From contig OX387183.1 of assembly GCA_947561395.2 (NCBI GenBank), forward strand, positions 2,241,883 through 2,305,882: a DNA stretch of 64,000 nucleotides. Direction: 5' to 3'. Below, in pieces: positions 61,851-64,000 of the stretch. This DNA is from Buxus sempervirens. Taxonomy: Eukaryota > Streptophyta > Magnoliopsida > Buxales > Buxaceae. The notes under the pieces are model-generated. The model saw only the letters and a list, made by a program, of their open reading frames with translations. It was not told the DNA's origin and did not search any database. How positions within the stretch are numbered: position 1 is the stretch's first letter; the number at the start of each line of letters is the position of its first letter. Both the position numbers and the translations under genes were made by a program.

Positions 61851-61989
61851 GGCTCTCCAACGACCAATGCCTCAATGTGTGCAAACAAAAAAGGGGTTTC
61901 GATTATAGAGGGTTAATGAACGATGGAGAGGGAAAAATGAGCGAAACAAATGGAGGAGGAGAGGGTTTCGTCCACATAGCAAGGGGGTT

Positions 61990-62536
61990 TTTGGAGAAGA
62001 AGAGGTCAATGAGGAAGGAGAATGGGGGATAGTTGGTCGGGGTTCGTCGCCCTTGAAGAAGACGAAAATGTGAGTGGGGAAACAACCTACATTCACCGGC
62101 GAAGAGAGGAATGGGGGAAGGAGAGGGTTTCGTCCAAATAGCAAGGGGTATTTTGGAGAAGAAGACGTCAATGGGGTAATGTTCATCGGGGTTCGTCGGC
62201 CTTGGAGACGAAGAAAATGTTAGTGGGGAACAAGACGCGTTCGCCGGCGAAGAGAGGAAGAAACAGGGAAGTAGATGTTCGTCGACCTTGGTATTTTTCG
62301 CACAGCAGAGGAGACAAGAGAGAAACAGGTGCGTGTTTCCCTCTCTTCCCACACCACCACCCCCCCTCCCCCCCTTCTTTTATTCAGGGGTAATTTGGGC
62401 ATTCCAAATAGGGTAAATGTGCAATGACCCCTTCCCTTAATTATTTCTCAAAAGTGGCATGTTTTTATAATTACGCATCTTTATGGCATGTTTTTTGAAT
62501 ATTGGCTGTAAAGTAGCACTTTTTCATAATTTTCCC
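61990..62536 (-). repeat. right terminal inverted repeat of the giant MULE
   Basis: Inverted partner of 23986-24535. The outer part, for example AAATTACCCCT near 62390 and AAAGTAGCACTTTTTCATAA at 62508, mirrors the left end with few changes. The two internal direct units with GTGGGGAAACAA are also mirrored. The inner edge is approximate. Confidence 0.88.
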
Positions 62537-63640
62537 TTGATTTTTTTGCTTGTCCTCTGGAGAGGGATTTTGATGTCGGAAATCGTTGAACCAATCGCGT
62601 ATGGAAAGTGTATTACGTCCAAATATGGTTCTCATAAAATTCCCTTTTATACTGTATTTGAATGACTTGTATCAACATCAGGTCTCCTTAATAACTATCT
62701 CAGTAGTTTCTGACCGTTGGATATTGACAAGAGGTGGGTAGAGACGCTACTGGACGTGCATCCACTAGTAATACATTATTAAACCCTTTTATCTCCGGAA
62801 AGGTATTTTCCATTTAAAATGGTTAATGGGAGCTATGTGAAACCATGTGGGTAGAGACCAAACATGGTTTTGTCTCATTTCACATTAATATGATGAGACC
62901 ATTTGGGGACCGAGTCAGATTACTCTTAAAAGGGTTAAATCTCCCAATTTTGCTACTAATCATTCCAATCAGGGTGAATTAATTAATTGAGATAATTACA
63001 CTTATATTACTTAGACTTTGTCGCGTATGCGTGCATAGACCATTTTTGTGAAATATGCAATGTGAAGATTTAAGTGAAAAGAATACTTCACGCGTAGATT
63101 TAAATGGTTCGGCAATATACCTATGTCTTCTGTGTTCAGAAAAAATTAAATTCAACTATGGACCTGATATAAGTATGAGCCAAACATAGGACACTTTGAA
63201 AGTACCAAACTCCCTTAACATATGCATAAATGCCCATTAAGGCTAATATAATCCAAAAAAATCCGTATGTCAAAGTGAGCAGTTAATGCAACTAAATGAG
63301 CTAATTAAAAATAAATAAATAAATAAATAAACTTCGAACTTCCTCCATTATACATTCTCAAGAAGCTGCCTCTTAAATGTACAAAGTAAAGTATATAACA
63401 AAACTATATATAATTTAATGATTTGGCATATAATATAAAGTACAAGGCAAAGTATTTTGCTAAATCGTAAGGGATTTTTTTGGTATAAAATAATTTTTCG
63501 GTTGACAAAAGCAACTTTTATCCATAGATGGGATATTTGTGGTCATTTGTGCATATGTAAAGAAAGTTTTTGTCTTTTTCCAAATCTTAGGGGTCTACGT
63601 GCATAAGTGACAAACCTCTAGGGATATAAGTGTGACTATC
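62537..63640. repeat. segmental duplication, copy B, right part
   Basis: Starts with the right 9-bp target duplication TTGATTTTT (62537-62545) and continues TTGCTTGTCCTC, aligning with copy A from 17444. About 270 bp at 62585-62855 has no counterpart in copy A. From 62862 to about 63638 the alignment with 17540-18475 is continuous apart from small gaps. No gene. Confidence 0.85.
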
Positions 63641-64000
63641 CCAAATTAATTAGTTTTTATAGTTTATCTCAGACTTCTAGAACACTGGTTAATTTATAAT
63701 TAACGTGAACATCTCTCCGTAATTAAGCTTTGAAAAGATTGGTAATATTGTTGCTCTTCTTATTTTAATTAGTAGGTAATCCTTGACCCGATCCATCAAC
63801 TTGGCCTGCGTTATGGTATGGGGATGTTTATTTGTAATGTATAGGTTCAGCCTTATAACCAGGTTAACATTGAGGTAAACAGGACTGAATCATTCCTCAT
63901 AAAGTGGCTTATTTTTGGATCAAGTGCAGGAATAAACAGGACTGAATCATTCATAGACGTAATCTGTGAAATTTGAATCCGTCCAAGTTGCATTAATGTT
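63641..64000. other. intergenic DNA, nothing recognisable
   Basis: Unique AT-rich sequence after the end of the duplication. AACAGGACTGAATCATTC occurs twice (63880 and 63935) as a short direct repeat. Confidence 0.5.

Larger units (their letters stand above)
23986..62536. mobile_element. giant composite Mutator-like element (MULE), 38.55 kb
   Basis: Both ends begin GGGAAAATTATGAAAAAGTG reading inward, and about 0.55 kb of inverted repeat follows on each side. Nine-bp target duplications flank it and copy A preserves the empty site. A decayed MURA transposase gene lies near the right end on the minus strand. The interior also holds a Ulp1-like protease gene, a GRF zinc-finger gene, an HMG-box gene and captured exons. 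About 14.6 kb is a nested Tat element, 2.85 kb a solo LTR, and about 5.8 kb two further nested LTRs. Without these insertions the MULE would be about 15 kb, large for the superfamily. Confidence 0.9.

Overview
This window is nuclear DNA from a flowering plant, most likely a woody eudicot. It has plant introns, a class III peroxidase gene, and dense nested transposons of plant-only lineages (Tat-type Ty3/gypsy with a second RNase H, an L1-type LINE with a plant RNase H, and Mutator-like elements). The species cannot be fixed from sequence alone. Only one host gene looks intact: a four-exon secretory peroxidase at 14009-15758 (minus strand).

Layout. 1-11224: a Tat-lineage LTR retrotransposon on the minus strand, cut by the left window edge, with its 5' LTR at 9432-11224. 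11225-18.5 kb: copy A of a duplicated peroxidase locus, carrying a 345-bp MITE, the peroxidase gene and, in its promoter, a LINE that lacks reverse transcriptase. 18.5-22.4 kb: a MITE, small repeats, a Ty1/copia-like LTR/PBS scrap and a peroxidase pseudogene (exons 1-2 only). 22.39-23.985 kb and 62.537-63.64 kb: copy B of the duplicated locus, split in two by one very large insertion.

That insertion, 23986-62536 (38.55 kb), is a Mutator-like element (MULE) with about 0.55-kb terminal inverted repeats and 9-bp target duplications (one mismatch). The undisturbed target site is still present in copy A at 17444-17452. The MULE holds a Ulp1-type cysteine protease gene (plus strand, decayed), a tandem GRF zinc-finger gene (plus), captured host exons (anthranilate synthase alpha; probably a FAD oxidoreductase), a gene with an HMG box fused to a plant mobile-type domain (minus, decayed) and a MURA transposase gene (minus, decayed). 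It has since been invaded by a 14.6-kb gag-only Tat element with TSD GCTGA, a solo LTR of the same family inside the transposase gene (TSD GTAAG), a second LTR that cuts the HMG-box gene, and a third solo LTR (TSD ACAGA) nested within that one.

Relative order inferred from nesting: peroxidase locus duplication; LINE into the copy A promoter and MULE into the homologous spot of copy B; then retroelements into the MULE. The joint presence of transposase, Ulp1-like protease, GRF protein and HMG-box protein in one TIR-bounded element is the most unusual content. All exon models and domain names here come from reading the sequence and recalling families; no searches were run.
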